The notes: generated by a model from the sequence alone, not told the origin. A stretch of DNA of 64,000 nucleotides from Candidatus Saccharibacteria bacterium UBA1103 (GCA_002313515.1 DCBQ01000002.1:1-64000), one strand, 5' to 3'. Shown: positions 17,153 through 26,619, numbered from the stretch's first letter. Numbers and translations are program-made.

Positions 17153-19297
17153 TTATTCGCTAACTTTGTTCAAGTACCAGCGCTGTGCCGGTGCGTCGTT
17201 GGCAAACCAGGTGCGTACATTGGTACCATTACGGATTCGACCTTCGTAGATATCTAGTGACTTATTGCCACAGGTCGAGACTAGGCGGTAACCATTGTCA
17301 TTGCGTTGGATCTTCCATTTTTGCGCGCAAGCCCCGGTGTATTGCCAGATTTCCACGTTAGCTCCGGCCTGCCTACTAGCACCAGCTACATCCAGATATT
17401 TGCCAGAATTAGTGTTTAGCAAGGTATAAGTATTGTCGCTGAGTTTAGTAATCGACCAGCTCTGAGCATTGCTATTGGTATTCTGCCAAATTTCGATATT
17501 GGTGCCATTCCTAGTGGCAGCACCGGAAACATCGAGATACTGTTGTTTGTTCTCAGTGGTTACTTTATAGACACCGTTGATTACACCGCGATCTAGGCTG
17601 TCGAAGAACACGCGCTGTGCGCCTGTCCAGTTTGGATACCAAGTACGAATGTTGACGCCGTTGCTGATTTTGCCGTTTAACACGTCCAGCGCCATACCAC
17701 CGCACGACGACAATAGGCTATATCCGTCACCGTTGTTAACGATGGCCCATTTTTGGGCACAGGCGCCCGTGCCTTGCCAAGTTTCGATATTGGCACCGGC
17801 GTACGGATTGGCGCCCGATACGTCCAAATATTTGCCTGAACGGGTATTTTGTAGAGTATATAGACCATTGGCCTGTCGATTAACGCGCCAATACTGAGCG
17901 TCGCTGTTTGTGTTTTCCCATACGGCGATATTAGCACCGTTGTCGTGCGAGCCGCCGGCGACGTCAATATATTTATTGCTATAGCGTGATCCGAGCGATA
18001 ATTTGTAGGTACCACTAGCGATACCGCTATCGACGGCCTCTAGATACCAGCGCTGAGCTGGTGCGTCGTTGGCATACCAAGTGCGTACGTTGGTGCCATT
18101 GCGTATGTGGCCGTTGTAAACATCTAGCGACATGCCGCCACAGCTAGAAACTAAGCGATATCCATCACCGTTTTGCTGTAGCGCCCAATGCTGGGCACAG
18201 GCGCCCGTGCCTTGCCAAATAGCGACATTCGCACCGGCATTGCCATTAGCCCCTGCGACATCCAGGAAGCGCCCAGATTTCATGCTCTTAATGCTATATA
18301 GGCCACTAGACTCGCGGTAGAAATACCAGTCCTGTACTGAATCGCCGGTCTTTTGCCATAGGGCTACGTTAGATCCGTTGGCGGTGCCGCCGCCGGCAAT
18401 ATCTAGATACTCGCGGCTATTCTGACTACCTGAGCGTACGCGATATACGCCGTTCGGAATCCAGACATTACTGGTTAGTGGTTGATATTTGGCGTTGCCA
18501 AACCAATCAGTAAAGTAGTTGTAGAAGTTACGGTTGCCAAAGGCGCCACAGGAGACTTTACCCCAACCAGCATTTAGAGCACTTTGGCTTGGTTGATATG
18601 GTGTGTAGCGGTATAGGGCGGAGGTAGCGCGGTTTTGGATATAGATGTTTGTACCGCCACATGCCCTATCTGGACTGTACTGAACAAACTGTGTTGTATA
18701 TGCAGGGTAGTTACTCCATCCGCCAGATAGTACATCATGGAACAATTTGGCAGCTTTGCGGATTTGATTTTTAAATCCGGCGTCCTTAGAGTTACAACCG
18801 CTTCCGCTATCTGGACAATTAAAACCCATGGCCTTGGCGTATTGAGCGTGGTTGGGGTAAGTATCAGTTACTAATCTCTGCTCTTTCTGCAGTGTAACGA
18901 TCAAGACCTGTGGATTAATATTGTAGTCTTGGGCGGCGCGATAGATGATGTGAGCAGCTGATTCACCGCCAAAAGTGTCATCGGCCATACAGACGAAATG
19001 ACCATCGCGAATGGTATAGCCAAGGTGTTCATAGCCCCGCTTCTTGCTAAGATTACGATCATTGCATGGGTTTTTACTGTGTAGAAAGTCGTTAATCTGG
19101 CGCTCATTCATGGCGTTTTTGTTACTCATGACGAAGTCACTCATGATGTTACCGGCGTCAAAGCCGTTTAAGTAGGCCTTGGTCTCATTGGTGTAGTTAT
19201 AGATTACATAACCAGCCGCTGTAGCTACGGCGGTAAATATGACTGCAATGGCCGCTATAAAGGTGTATCGTTTCTTGACTTTTGTTTGAATCTTCAT
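17153..19297 (-). CDS. Exported lectin: lysozyme-like domain plus three ricin-type beta-trefoils
   Basis: A protein of 714 residues. One N-terminal helix (FIAAIAVIFTAVATAAGYVI) anchors or exports it. Residues about 90-270 contain INPQVLIVTLQKEQRLV and several cysteines, resembling lysozyme-like domains of actinobacterial wall proteins. From about 290 to the end run nine ricin-type repeats, that is three beta-trefoils, each with an alpha (YLDIAGG), beta (FLDVAGA, TGACAQHW) and gamma unit (SLDVYNG, APAQRWYL). Ricin domains bind galactose-type sugars; here they could bind the cell's own galactan or a host surface. Good AGGAG site and own promoter; it is antisense to the surrounding glycan genes. 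Confidence 0.8.
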   Translation of the reverse strand: MKIQTKVKKRYTFIAAIAVIFTAVATAAGYVIYNYTNETKAYLNGFDAGNIMSDFVMSNKNAMNERQINDFLHSKNPCNDRNLSKKRGYEHLGYTIRDGHFVCMADDTFGGESAAHIIYRAAQDYNINPQVLIVTLQKEQRLVTDTYPNHAQYAKAMGFNCPDSGSGCNSKDAGFKNQIRKAAKLFHDVLSGGWSNYPAYTTQFVQYSPDRACGGTNIYIQNRATSALYRYTPYQPSQSALNAGWGKVSCGAFGNRNFYNYFTDWFGNAKYQPLTSNVWIPNGVYRVRSGSQNSREYLDIAGGGTANGSNVALWQKTGDSVQDWYFYRESSGLYSIKSMKSGRFLDVAGANGNAGANVAIWQGTGACAQHWALQQNGDGYRLVSSCGGMSLDVYNGHIRNGTNVRTWYANDAPAQRWYLEAVDSGIASGTYKLSLGSRYSNKYIDVAGGSHDNGANIAVWENTNSDAQYWRVNRQANGLYTLQNTRSGKYLDVSGANPYAGANIETWQGTGACAQKWAIVNNGDGYSLLSSCGGMALDVLNGKISNGVNIRTWYPNWTGAQRVFFDSLDRGVINGVYKVTTENKQQYLDVSGAATRNGTNIEIWQNTNSNAQSWSITKLSDNTYTLLNTNSGKYLDVAGASRQAGANVEIWQYTGACAQKWKIQRNDNGYRLVSTCGNKSLDIYEGRIRNGTNVRTWFANDAPAQRWYLNKVSE

Positions 19298-19328
19298 TCT
19301 ATCTCCTTAGGTATAGCTTATGCTATAT

Positions 19329-19337
19329 ATTATAACA
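19329..19337 (-). promoter_or_regulatory. Extended -10 promoter of the lectin gene
   Basis: TGTTATAAT on the minus strand, about 30 bases before the ATG at 19297; the leader carries AAGGAGA. It lies only a few bases past the stop of the upstream minus-strand gene. Confidence 0.55.
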
Positions 19338-19340
19338 CAA

Positions 19341-19967
19341 TTATAGCGAGATCTTGTCTTGTAGGTCGCCCGCACGAGTACCACTAGTTAAGTGGATATT
19401 AATGGTCCATTCGCCACGACGCTTGTCTTGGTCAGTCTGTATGAGATTTAGTGGAATATCAAAGCCATAGCAGGTTGATGATGATGGGTTAGCGATGATA
19501 TTAACGCTGTTTGTGTAGGTTTGTCCGTTAGGCCCATTTAGAGTTAGTATGCAGGAGCCCTCGTCAAGGTACTGATTAATAGTGGTACGAATTTGTAATG
19601 TATTGTTGACGACGGATTTATAGTTAATCACGCCAGTTAAGGTAGAACTCTTGTTGACGTCGGTGCCTTCGTACTGAGCTGGTGTTTTGCCGCCAGTGTC
19701 ACTGCTATCTGTGCTGCTGTTGCTGTCTGTTTTGCTATCAGTAGAACTATCGTCGGATTTGGTGCTGTCAGATTTATTGTCCTCGGAATTGCTACTTGGC
19801 TTATCGTCGTCTGACTTCTTAGACTTTTCTGTCCTAGCTGTCTCGGTACTATTATTACTACTACTGTTTAGATATAGAGCAGCAGCGGTTAGACCAAGCG
19901 CAATAACAACGATAAAGATAATTACACCAATTAATATACCTTTATTTTTCTTTTCTTGGATTTTCAT
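19341..19967 (-). CDS. Membrane-anchored protein with Ser/Asp-rich stalk, unknown function
   Basis: A protein of 208 residues: cytoplasmic Lys-rich start, one helix (ILIGVIIFIVVIALGLTAAAL), a low-complexity Ser/Asp/Lys/Thr stalk of about 60 residues, and a C-terminal beta-rich domain (about 110-208) with two cysteines (SCILTLNG, STCYGF). No family recognised. A TAGGAG site precedes the ATG. It lies just upstream of the lectin gene on the same strand, so both may act at the surface. Confidence 0.65.
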   Translation of the reverse strand: MKIQEKKNKGILIGVIIFIVVIALGLTAAALYLNSSSNNSTETARTEKSKKSDDDKPSSNSEDNKSDSTKSDDSSTDSKTDSNSSTDSSDTGGKTPAQYEGTDVNKSSTLTGVINYKSVVNNTLQIRTTINQYLDEGSCILTLNGPNGQTYTNSVNIIANPSSSTCYGFDIPLNLIQTDQDKRRGEWTINIHLTSGTRAGDLQDKISL

Positions 19968-20028
19968 GTCTAACTCCTAATAATTATGTTCTAAGTATAT
20001 ACGGTTTCAGGTTAGCGTGCAATAGTTA

Positions 20029-20037
20029 TGGTAGAAT
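20029..20037 (+). promoter_or_regulatory. Extended -10, leaderless promoter
   Basis: TGGTAGAAT, ending 7 bases before the ATG at 20045; no Shine-Dalgarno. Confidence 0.55.
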
Positions 20038-20044
20038 ATAGTTA

Positions 20045-21175
20045 ATGAAAGTGGCGATAGTGGTGGATTGGCTAACAGAGGTAGGCGGTGCTGAGCGTGT
20101 GCTGCTGGCGATTCATCAGTTGTATCCCAATGCGCCGATCTATACGTCGCAGTACCGACCGCAGCGTATTGATTGGTTCAAAGATGCGACGGTCAAAACG
20201 GGATGGTTAAATGTATTTCCTAGACGACTGCGCAAGTTTATGGCGCCGCTACGTGTACTATATTTCAATCATCTGGATTTGACTGAGTACGACCTAGTGA
20301 TATCCGTCGTCAATGCTGAGGCAAAGGGCATTAGGACGGCGTCAAGTGCAGTGCATGTGGCTTATTTGCAGGGGCCGCCGACACAGTATTATTGGGGACA
20401 ATATAAAGAGTATCTAAGAAATCCCGGCTTTGGAAAGTTGAACTTCTTGGCTCGTTTTGGATTAAAGGTACTGATTAAGCCTATGCGCCGGTTGGACCTA
20501 GAGGCAGCTAAACTACCTAGCTTGCTGATTGCTAATTCTAATTATGTAGCGAGCGAAATTGAGAAGTATTACAAGCGTGACTCGTTAGTGGTTTGTCCGC
20601 CAGTGGACGTGGACTCTTTGCAGAATGTTAAAGCTAAGCCGATGAATCCGTTTGGTAAGGCGGATTTCTATGTTGTTACGGGTCGCCAGGTGAACTGGAA
20701 GCGCGTGGATTTGGCGGTGGATGCTTGTATTAGGACTGGTCGCAATTTGTTGGTAATTGGTGATGGCGCGGAACATGCGGATTTGGTAGCACGGGCGGCT
20801 GGGCACCAGAATATTAAATTCCTGCCACGCTATGACGGACCGGCGGAAATAAAGCAATACCTGCTGGCGGCGAGGGGCTTTATTTTCAGTAGCCTCGAGC
20901 CGTTTGGTATTGCACCAGTAGAAGCGCTAGCCTGCGGTTGTCCAGTGCTAGCACTGAAATCAGGTGGGTCACTAGACATTATTGAAAACGGTGTGAATGG
21001 GGCGTTCTTTGAATCTCAGACTGTTGATTCATTGATCAAGGGGCTAGAGCAGTTTGAGCAGATGTGGTTTAGCGGAAAGGCTGTGGAGAAGTCGGTGGAA
21101 AAGTTTGATGTTAAACAGTTTAAGCGGCAGTTTAAGAACGTAATAGATATGGAATTAAGGCGTCATGCGAAATAG
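20045..21175 (+). CDS. Family 4 (GT-B) glycosyltransferase
   Basis: A protein of 376 residues with the GT4 layout: N-terminal VVDWLTEVGGAERVLLAIH (the donor-proximal GGAE loop), central VTGRQVNWKRVDLAVDA, and C-terminal SSLEPFGIAPVEALACGCPV (the EPFGI...E signature that binds the nucleotide sugar). Retaining enzyme acting on a membrane acceptor. The leaderless promoter supports the start at 20045. Its last 11 bases overlap the O-antigen ligase-like gene, so the two are coupled in one glycan operon. Confidence 0.88.
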   Translation: MKVAIVVDWLTEVGGAERVLLAIHQLYPNAPIYTSQYRPQRIDWFKDATVKTGWLNVFPRRLRKFMAPLRVLYFNHLDLTEYDLVISVVNAEAKGIRTASSAVHVAYLQGPPTQYYWGQYKEYLRNPGFGKLNFLARFGLKVLIKPMRRLDLEAAKLPSLLIANSNYVASEIEKYYKRDSLVVCPPVDVDSLQNVKAKPMNPFGKADFYVVTGRQVNWKRVDLAVDACIRTGRNLLVIGDGAEHADLVARAAGHQNIKFLPRYDGPAEIKQYLLAARGFIFSSLEPFGIAPVEALACGCPVLALKSGGSLDIIENGVNGAFFESQTVDSLIKGLEQFEQMWFSGKAVEKSVEKFDVKQFKRQFKNVIDMELRRHAK

Positions 21176-22580
21176 GCTAATGACATGGTTGGGGCTAAGC
21201 AGCCAGAAGCTACGGCTGTTTGATTATGTGCTACTACTAGCGCCGATTTTACTGTGGTTTGCGTATCAGCCAGTAATTCGACTGGGCGGTAATGCGACAA
21301 TGAATTTCGAATTATCGTTGGCGTTGATTTACTGTGTGGTGTTGGCACTAGCAGGCCTGCCGGTTGTTCGGCTGGCGTGGCGCAAACTGGTTCGTAACAA
21401 GTTGGTATGGCTATCGGGGCTATTTGTGCTATGGAGCGCCCTAAGTATTATCTGGTCAGACAACCCACTAAGGGGCGTGCTGTCGGTGGGAATTGCGGGC
21501 GTGCTGTGGCTAATTTTGTTAGCTACATTGGCTGACATTAAGCGCATAAAGAAGCTGCTACCAGCATTAACGAATCTGCTACTGCTATCTACCATGGTTA
21601 TTTGCGCACTGGAGCTTGTGCAATTTATCGGTGGAATTTGGCTGAATCGGCGTGGGCCGCTGCTACTATGCTTAGGCTGTTCGGCGGTGCAGTTCGGTTT
21701 TGTGCGCCCCAATGTCTTTGCGATCGAGCCACAATTTTTAGGTAATATGCTACTGTTACCGACACTAATTCTGACCAGACGATTGATAATTAAGCGCTGG
21801 TCAAGGCAAGATGTTTTGATGTTTGCGGTAGCGTTAGGTGGGCTATTCTTAACCATGTCGCGTGGTGCTATTTATGCGTTCATTGTTGGCGCAATAGTCT
21901 TAGCGATAATTTATCGCAAAAAGTGGCAGCGGTTATTGTCTGGAGTCGGCCTGACGGCGGCGGTCTTTGTAATAACATTGGCTATGCAGGGCTCGGCGGC
22001 CGCCTTGAACCCACATCTAGCAGAAAGCTTTGGTGGGGCAATTGATAAGGTAGTGAGCCAACTGAGTTTAGGCATGATTAACTTAGGTGGTCTATTCAAA
22101 CCAAAAACTAATACCAATGTGGAGGAGTCGGTTGCGACTAAAGTCTCTAGCGAGGCAAAGCCGCGCTATGACGGCTATGTTGCCGAATCAACTGATGTGC
22201 GAACTAATTTTAGCAAGGTTGCGCTATCGGTGTGGCGATCGAGCCCACGAAACATGATTCTAGGTGTTGGTGTAGGAGGTGCTGGCGTTGCTATGGCGCA
22301 ATACGAACACAGTGATTGGTCAAAGGAGATTGTTCAAAATGAATTCGTGGAAGTGCTGATGGAGCGGGGTGTAATTGGGCTTGTCTTGCTATTGTCGCTA
22401 ATTGGTGTAGTGGCTTATGGGCTGTGGCGCAATGACGCGAAATGGGTACTAGCTATACTGGTGGCGTATTTAGCACAGTACTGCTTCTTTAGTGGGCTAC
22501 CGAATGCGTTACATGTATTTGTAGTTATGGCGCTATTTTGCACCCTTGCCAGCGATCACTTGCCAAAACGTCTGAAATAG
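21165..22580 (+). CDS. O-antigen ligase/polymerase-like membrane protein
   Basis: A protein of 471 residues with about 12 membrane helices and a large extracytoplasmic loop (about 290-360), the arrangement of the Wzy/WaaL family. It probably polymerises or ligates lipid-linked glycan on the outer face of the membrane. It overlaps the GT4 gene by 11 bases at its start. Its last 48 bases overlap, tail to tail, the sugar transferase gene on the other strand, so no terminator separates them. Confidence 0.78.
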   Translation: MRNRLMTWLGLSSQKLRLFDYVLLLAPILLWFAYQPVIRLGGNATMNFELSLALIYCVVLALAGLPVVRLAWRKLVRNKLVWLSGLFVLWSALSIIWSDNPLRGVLSVGIAGVLWLILLATLADIKRIKKLLPALTNLLLLSTMVICALELVQFIGGIWLNRRGPLLLCLGCSAVQFGFVRPNVFAIEPQFLGNMLLLPTLILTRRLIIKRWSRQDVLMFAVALGGLFLTMSRGAIYAFIVGAIVLAIIYRKKWQRLLSGVGLTAAVFVITLAMQGSAAALNPHLAESFGGAIDKVVSQLSLGMINLGGLFKPKTNTNVEESVATKVSSEAKPRYDGYVAESTDVRTNFSKVALSVWRSSPRNMILGVGVGGAGVAMAQYEHSDWSKEIVQNEFVEVLMERGVIGLVLLLSLIGVVAYGLWRNDAKWVLAILVAYLAQYCFFSGLPNALHVFVVMALFCTLASDHLPKRLK

Positions 22581-23942
22581 AATCTTGATATCAAGTCCAA
22601 ACGACCAGTGCTGTACGTAATAGACGTCTAGCTTGCGACGCTGATCCCATGGCAAATCACGCCGACCAGATATCTGAGCTAGGCCAGTAATGCCCGATTT
22701 AACATTGAGAATTTTATGCTTTTGTTCGTAGTTGTCTAGTTCCTCAGGAATCAAGGCGCGTGGTCCGACTAGCGAGATATCGCCACGTAATACATTGAAT
22801 AGTTGTGGCAGCTCATCTAGAGAATATTTACGCAAATAATGCCCGATCTTGGTGACACGGGGATCGTCTTCTAGAAAATCGCCATTGCGACGGTATTTCT
22901 TTGCTAGTTGTGGTTTGCCCATCATGGCAAAAGCCTGCTCGGGCGTTGTGCCATCATATTTAGAATATTGAGTACGGAATTTGTATAGCCGAAAACGATG
23001 ATCGCCACGAGTCAGGCGAGTTTGGTGAAATAGGGCGCTGCCTTCAGGGTCAACAACTTTTTCGGCAATATATACGATTAGAAACACTGGCGATAATACG
23101 ATCAGCCCTAATAAACTGCAAATAATATCAAATAAGCGTTTCCAGATACGTCCCCAGCCGACTAGACGTGTTGGTTTAACAGCCATTACGGGCACGTCAT
23201 CCATAAATAGCTCCATTTCTAGGCGATCCGATATATCGTTGATGTCGCTTGGAACGAATTTAAATTCAGCATAGTGTCGCTGTGCGTAGTCTAGATATTC
23301 TGGGTTAACCTTCGGCTCACTTTTTGTTGTGACTTGGATAATCATATCTGGTGGTAAGTTGTCGACAGCGTCACTGAGAGTCTTATGTGTGACCCACTTT
23401 AAGCGGCGATCGCCTACAACACCCTGTAGGGTATAGCCACTTCCAGGCTCTCTGATGTCGTTAACTAAGGTGTGTGCAATGGCATTGTCGCCGATAACTA
23501 TTACACGTGGTAGAACACTTGAGAAGCGGTGGCGCAAATAGCGAATTAGATAGAGCACACTACGCTCTAATGCTAGTAGTAGGATTGAAATCAATAGGCC
23601 ATAGAGGGGCACCTTTTTAGCAGGAAAGATGGTACTAGCATGGAAATAGTCGACAGAGATCATGAACAACATGGCTGCAAAAGCACCCATTAATAGTCGC
23701 CCGATCATTTGCGCAAAAGAGGACTGATGCCTATATAGTCCGAGCATGCTGAAGATGGCGATATTAAATGGCAATAATAGTATTAATGATTGGAAGAAAG
23801 CTTTCGCAGAGACAAAAACTTTCACGGGATCACTGGATAGCTTCATGCGGATAATATAGGCAAACGAGTAGGCGGCTAGGATTGCTAGAACGTCGCCAAT
23901 GATTGTGCAGACAATAAAGCGTAAGGAGATACGGCCTTTCAT
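22533..23942 (-). CDS. Polyprenyl-phosphate glycosyl-1-phosphate transferase (WbaP/WcaJ type)
   Basis: A protein of 469 residues: four N-terminal helices (about 1-125), a Rossmann-like CoA-binding-type middle domain (RVIVIGDNAIAHTLVND), a fifth helix (about 275-300, KRLFDIICSLLG) and the C-terminal catalytic domain with LYKFRTQY, KYSLDELPQLFNVLRGD and SLVGPRALI. This is the full-length form that loads the first sugar phosphate on undecaprenyl phosphate to start glycan synthesis. A TATAAT box lies 9 bases before the ATG. Confidence 0.92.
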   Translation of the reverse strand: MKGRISLRFIVCTIIGDVLAILAAYSFAYIIRMKLSSDPVKVFVSAKAFFQSLILLLPFNIAIFSMLGLYRHQSSFAQMIGRLLMGAFAAMLFMISVDYFHASTIFPAKKVPLYGLLISILLLALERSVLYLIRYLRHRFSSVLPRVIVIGDNAIAHTLVNDIREPGSGYTLQGVVGDRRLKWVTHKTLSDAVDNLPPDMIIQVTTKSEPKVNPEYLDYAQRHYAEFKFVPSDINDISDRLEMELFMDDVPVMAVKPTRLVGWGRIWKRLFDIICSLLGLIVLSPVFLIVYIAEKVVDPEGSALFHQTRLTRGDHRFRLYKFRTQYSKYDGTTPEQAFAMMGKPQLAKKYRRNGDFLEDDPRVTKIGHYLRKYSLDELPQLFNVLRGDISLVGPRALIPEELDNYEQKHKILNVKSGITGLAQISGRRDLPWDQRRKLDVYYVQHWSFGLDIKILFQTFWQVIAGKGAK

Positions 23943-24001
23943 ATACCATACATTATACTATAAAAGCTGGCGATTCGGCATTTGTGGTATTTGCGCGCTT
24001 T

Positions 24002-24010
24002 TGCTAAAAT
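24002..24010 (+). promoter_or_regulatory. Extended -10, near-leaderless promoter
   Basis: TGCTAAAAT; the ATG at 24021 follows 10 bases later. An ATG at 24015 in the same frame lies too close to the box to be transcribed. Confidence 0.5.
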
Positions 24011-24020
24011 ATGAATGCTA

Positions 24021-25676
24021 ATGGCAAGAACACGTAAGTCGATAGATGGATTTATTCTGCAACCAAATAGTGATGCTAGCATTAATGATGCTGGGAGGGC
24101 GTTCGTGAACCGCGAGCGCCATACGGACCTAACCAGGGTTGTGCAGCAACCAAAAGCGGATGTGACGGTCGATATTGGCCAAACTAGTCCGCAGCCAAAG
24201 CGTAGCTATCGCAATAATGATTTTAATAAAGCTTTATTAAAGGACATCGATAGCTCAATTGACAGCCTGGGCGATCAGCAGGAAGCTACCGCTCCACGTC
24301 GGGCACGCCGTCGCGCCGCAGCTAAAAAGAAGCTTAGTCGTGAGAAAATAATCAAGCGCATTCTGATTGTCTTGATTGCAGTGATTTTAGGCGTTGCCTG
24401 TTATTTTGGCTATAAATTGTATTCGGCGGGTGGCAAGATGTTCAAGGGGAATCCGCTAAGCATGCTAACTACCAAAACTCGTCTAAGCGAGGATTCTAAT
24501 GGCCGCACTAACGTACTGATATTTGGCACATCGGGTTATTCGATGGATGCTGATGCATGGGACGGTGCAATGTTAACTGACTCTATCATGGTGCTGTCGA
24601 TCGATCAGGACGATAATAGTGCGTATATGATGTCGCTACCGCGTGACCTGTACGTTAAGTACACGACGTCAAGTGGTGTGTCTCGTAAGGGCAAACTAAA
24701 TGAAGTTTATTCTCAGAATAATCCGCAGAATACTGACGAGAAGCGTGGCGCAGAAGCGTTGGCTGCCAAGGCCGGTTCCATTTTAGGGTTAGATATTCAG
24801 TATTACGTGCATGCTGATTGGACAGCCCTATTACAGATGGTTGACGCGGTTGGCGGAGTAGATATAACGATTGAGAGTAGTGATCCACGCGGTATCTATG
24901 ATTCTGGCACGAAGATTCGCTACAAGAATGGTGAAACTGTACATCTAAACGGCGAGCGAGCCTTGGCGCTAGCGCGGGCGCGCAATCACAATGCGGGTGA
25001 CTATGGTTTGGCAGGTGGCAACTACGACCGCGAGAAGAATCAGCAGAAGATTCTAGCAGCACTACAGGCTAAAGTAATGTCGACCGGCACGCTGTTGAAT
25101 GTTTCAGCGGTAGACAAACTAATTGATAGTATGGGCAATAACTTGGTGACTAGCTTTGAATCGTCACATGTTCAGACCCTGATTGATATTACTAAGGGGA
25201 TGAAGGCTGATCAGATTAAGCAGCTACCGTTTGTGGGTCGATCTGACGGCCAGCCTGACTTGATTGCTAGCTATACCGAGGGCGGCTCGTATAAGGGTGA
25301 AGCGCCAGTGGCAGGGACGTTTGACTATAGCGCAATCCAAGCCTATGTGGCTGAAAACCTGAGCTCTGACCCAGTGATTAAGGAAAAAGCGACGGTGGAT
25401 GTACTAAACGGCTCTAGTGTTCAGGGGCTAGCCAGCGAGAAGGCGGAGGCATTGAAGAAAGAACATTATACTATTGGTCAGGTTACTAATGCACCGAGTG
25501 AGGTTGCGGATGAGGTTGTAATATACCAGCGTAATAGCGATAAATCCGGTACCGCTAAGGCGCTAGCAAAGCGCTATGGAGTAAAGGTCAAGCAGGGCGA
25601 GCTAACGGGTTATACTACGACGGCCGACTTTGTAATAGTGTTCGGTAGTGGTGAGAGCGACAGTTCGATTGACTAG
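24021..25676 (+). CDS. LytR-CpsA-Psr (LCP) family glycopolymer transferase
   Basis: A protein of 551 residues. A long basic cytoplasmic N-terminus (about 1-115, RRARRRAAAKKK) leads to one helix (ILIVLIAVILGVACYFGY). The LCP domain (about 150-350) shows VLIFGTSG, DSIMVLSID, SLPRDLYVKY, KLNEVY, VDAVGGVDI and ALALARARNHN, with the catalytic arginines and aspartates. A LytR_C domain ends the protein (about 455-550, VDVLNGSSVQGLA). LCP enzymes move polyprenyl-linked glycans onto peptidoglycan, so this is probably the last step of the glycan pathway of this region. Confidence 0.92.
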   Translation: MARTRKSIDGFILQPNSDASINDAGRAFVNRERHTDLTRVVQQPKADVTVDIGQTSPQPKRSYRNNDFNKALLKDIDSSIDSLGDQQEATAPRRARRRAAAKKKLSREKIIKRILIVLIAVILGVACYFGYKLYSAGGKMFKGNPLSMLTTKTRLSEDSNGRTNVLIFGTSGYSMDADAWDGAMLTDSIMVLSIDQDDNSAYMMSLPRDLYVKYTTSSGVSRKGKLNEVYSQNNPQNTDEKRGAEALAAKAGSILGLDIQYYVHADWTALLQMVDAVGGVDITIESSDPRGIYDSGTKIRYKNGETVHLNGERALALARARNHNAGDYGLAGGNYDREKNQQKILAALQAKVMSTGTLLNVSAVDKLIDSMGNNLVTSFESSHVQTLIDITKGMKADQIKQLPFVGRSDGQPDLIASYTEGGSYKGEAPVAGTFDYSAIQAYVAENLSSDPVIKEKATVDVLNGSSVQGLASEKAEALKKEHYTIGQVTNAPSEVADEVVIYQRNSDKSGTAKALAKRYGVKVKQGELTGYTTTADFVIVFGSGESDSSID

Positions 25677-25714
25677 TGAACTGACAACAATCCATCTTAA
25701 TGGCAATCAATAAA

Positions 25715-25740
25715 ATAACCCCCTAAGCGGGGGTATTTTT
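25715..25740. terminator. Intrinsic terminator
   Basis: ACCCCC/GGGGGT stem with a 5-base loop, followed by ATTTTTT. It lies between the convergent LCP and mscS genes. Confidence 0.85.
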
Positions 25741-25755
25741 TAGTGTGATATTTTG

Positions 25756-26619
25756 TTATTGTTCGACGTCGGCGACTTCGATATCGGATTTCTGTAGCTC
25801 AACGATTAGGCGCTTCTTGAACTCGGCGCTTACTTTCCACTGCTTGCCAGGTAGGGTGGTGCCGCTAGTGGTAACATTCATACCTGCCTTGCCGATTTTA
25901 CCAAACTCGGCGTAGTGTGGAGCATCGACGATTTCTTTCTCCCACTTAGGATCTTTAGCAAGCTCTTGGCCAACGTTATTTACGATGGCAACTACAGCAT
26001 CAACATCAGTATCAGAGCTGACGGCGAAGGTGTAACGGAACTGGGAATAGCCCATGGTGCGATTCGTCACTTCGTAGATATTGCCATTGGGAATAAAGTG
26101 TACGTTGCCAGCGCGGTCACGTAAGGTAGTCTTTCTTAGCGATACAGCCGTAATAGTACCTTCACTATCGTTAGCATCGATACCCACACCGGAAATGCTG
26201 ACATAGTCACCGACGCGGTACTGATTCTCTAGAATAATAAAGAATCCAGCTAAGCAATCTTTGACAATGTTCTGTGCGCCGAAACCGATGGTAGCGGCAA
26301 CTACCGCAGAACCTGCTAGTAGCGGTGTCAGGTTGATGCCGATGCGAATTAGAATGCTGTAGACTGCTGTAACCATAATCATGACTCGTATGATAACCGT
26401 AAATAGGTCAGATAGAGTCTTTAGGCGCTTCTGCCGCTCTAATTTCTGGACACGCGTCTGGTTCTTTAGTTTAGGTGCTAGCACCCTAGTTAACCACTCA
26501 ATAATTGGCCCACTGACTTTATAGGCAATATAGGCGGTAAGGGCGATGAATAGGATAGTAAATACTGGTATATTAGTAAACCATTTGGTTAGCTTGGCTA
26601 GAAAGTGATCAAAATTCAT
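25756..26619 (-). CDS. MscS-family mechanosensitive ion channel
   Basis: A protein of 287 residues with three helices and the pore-lining TM3 pattern (LLAGSAVVAATIGFGAQNIV), then the beta domain (YRVGDYVSISG, GTITAVSLRKTTLRD, VHFIPNGNIYEVTN) and a C-terminal alpha/beta cage domain. This is the small MscS form that opens under hypo-osmotic stress. TACAAT at 26631-26626 is 6 bases before the ATG and there is no Shine-Dalgarno, so the transcript is probably leaderless. Confidence 0.9.
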   Translation of the reverse strand: MNFDHFLAKLTKWFTNIPVFTILFIALTAYIAYKVSGPIIEWLTRVLAPKLKNQTRVQKLERQKRLKTLSDLFTVIIRVMIMVTAVYSILIRIGINLTPLLAGSAVVAATIGFGAQNIVKDCLAGFFIILENQYRVGDYVSISGVGIDANDSEGTITAVSLRKTTLRDRAGNVHFIPNGNIYEVTNRTMGYSQFRYTFAVSSDTDVDAVVAIVNNVGQELAKDPKWEKEIVDAPHYAEFGKIGKAGMNVTTSGTTLPGKQWKVSAEFKKRLIVELQKSDIEVADVEQ

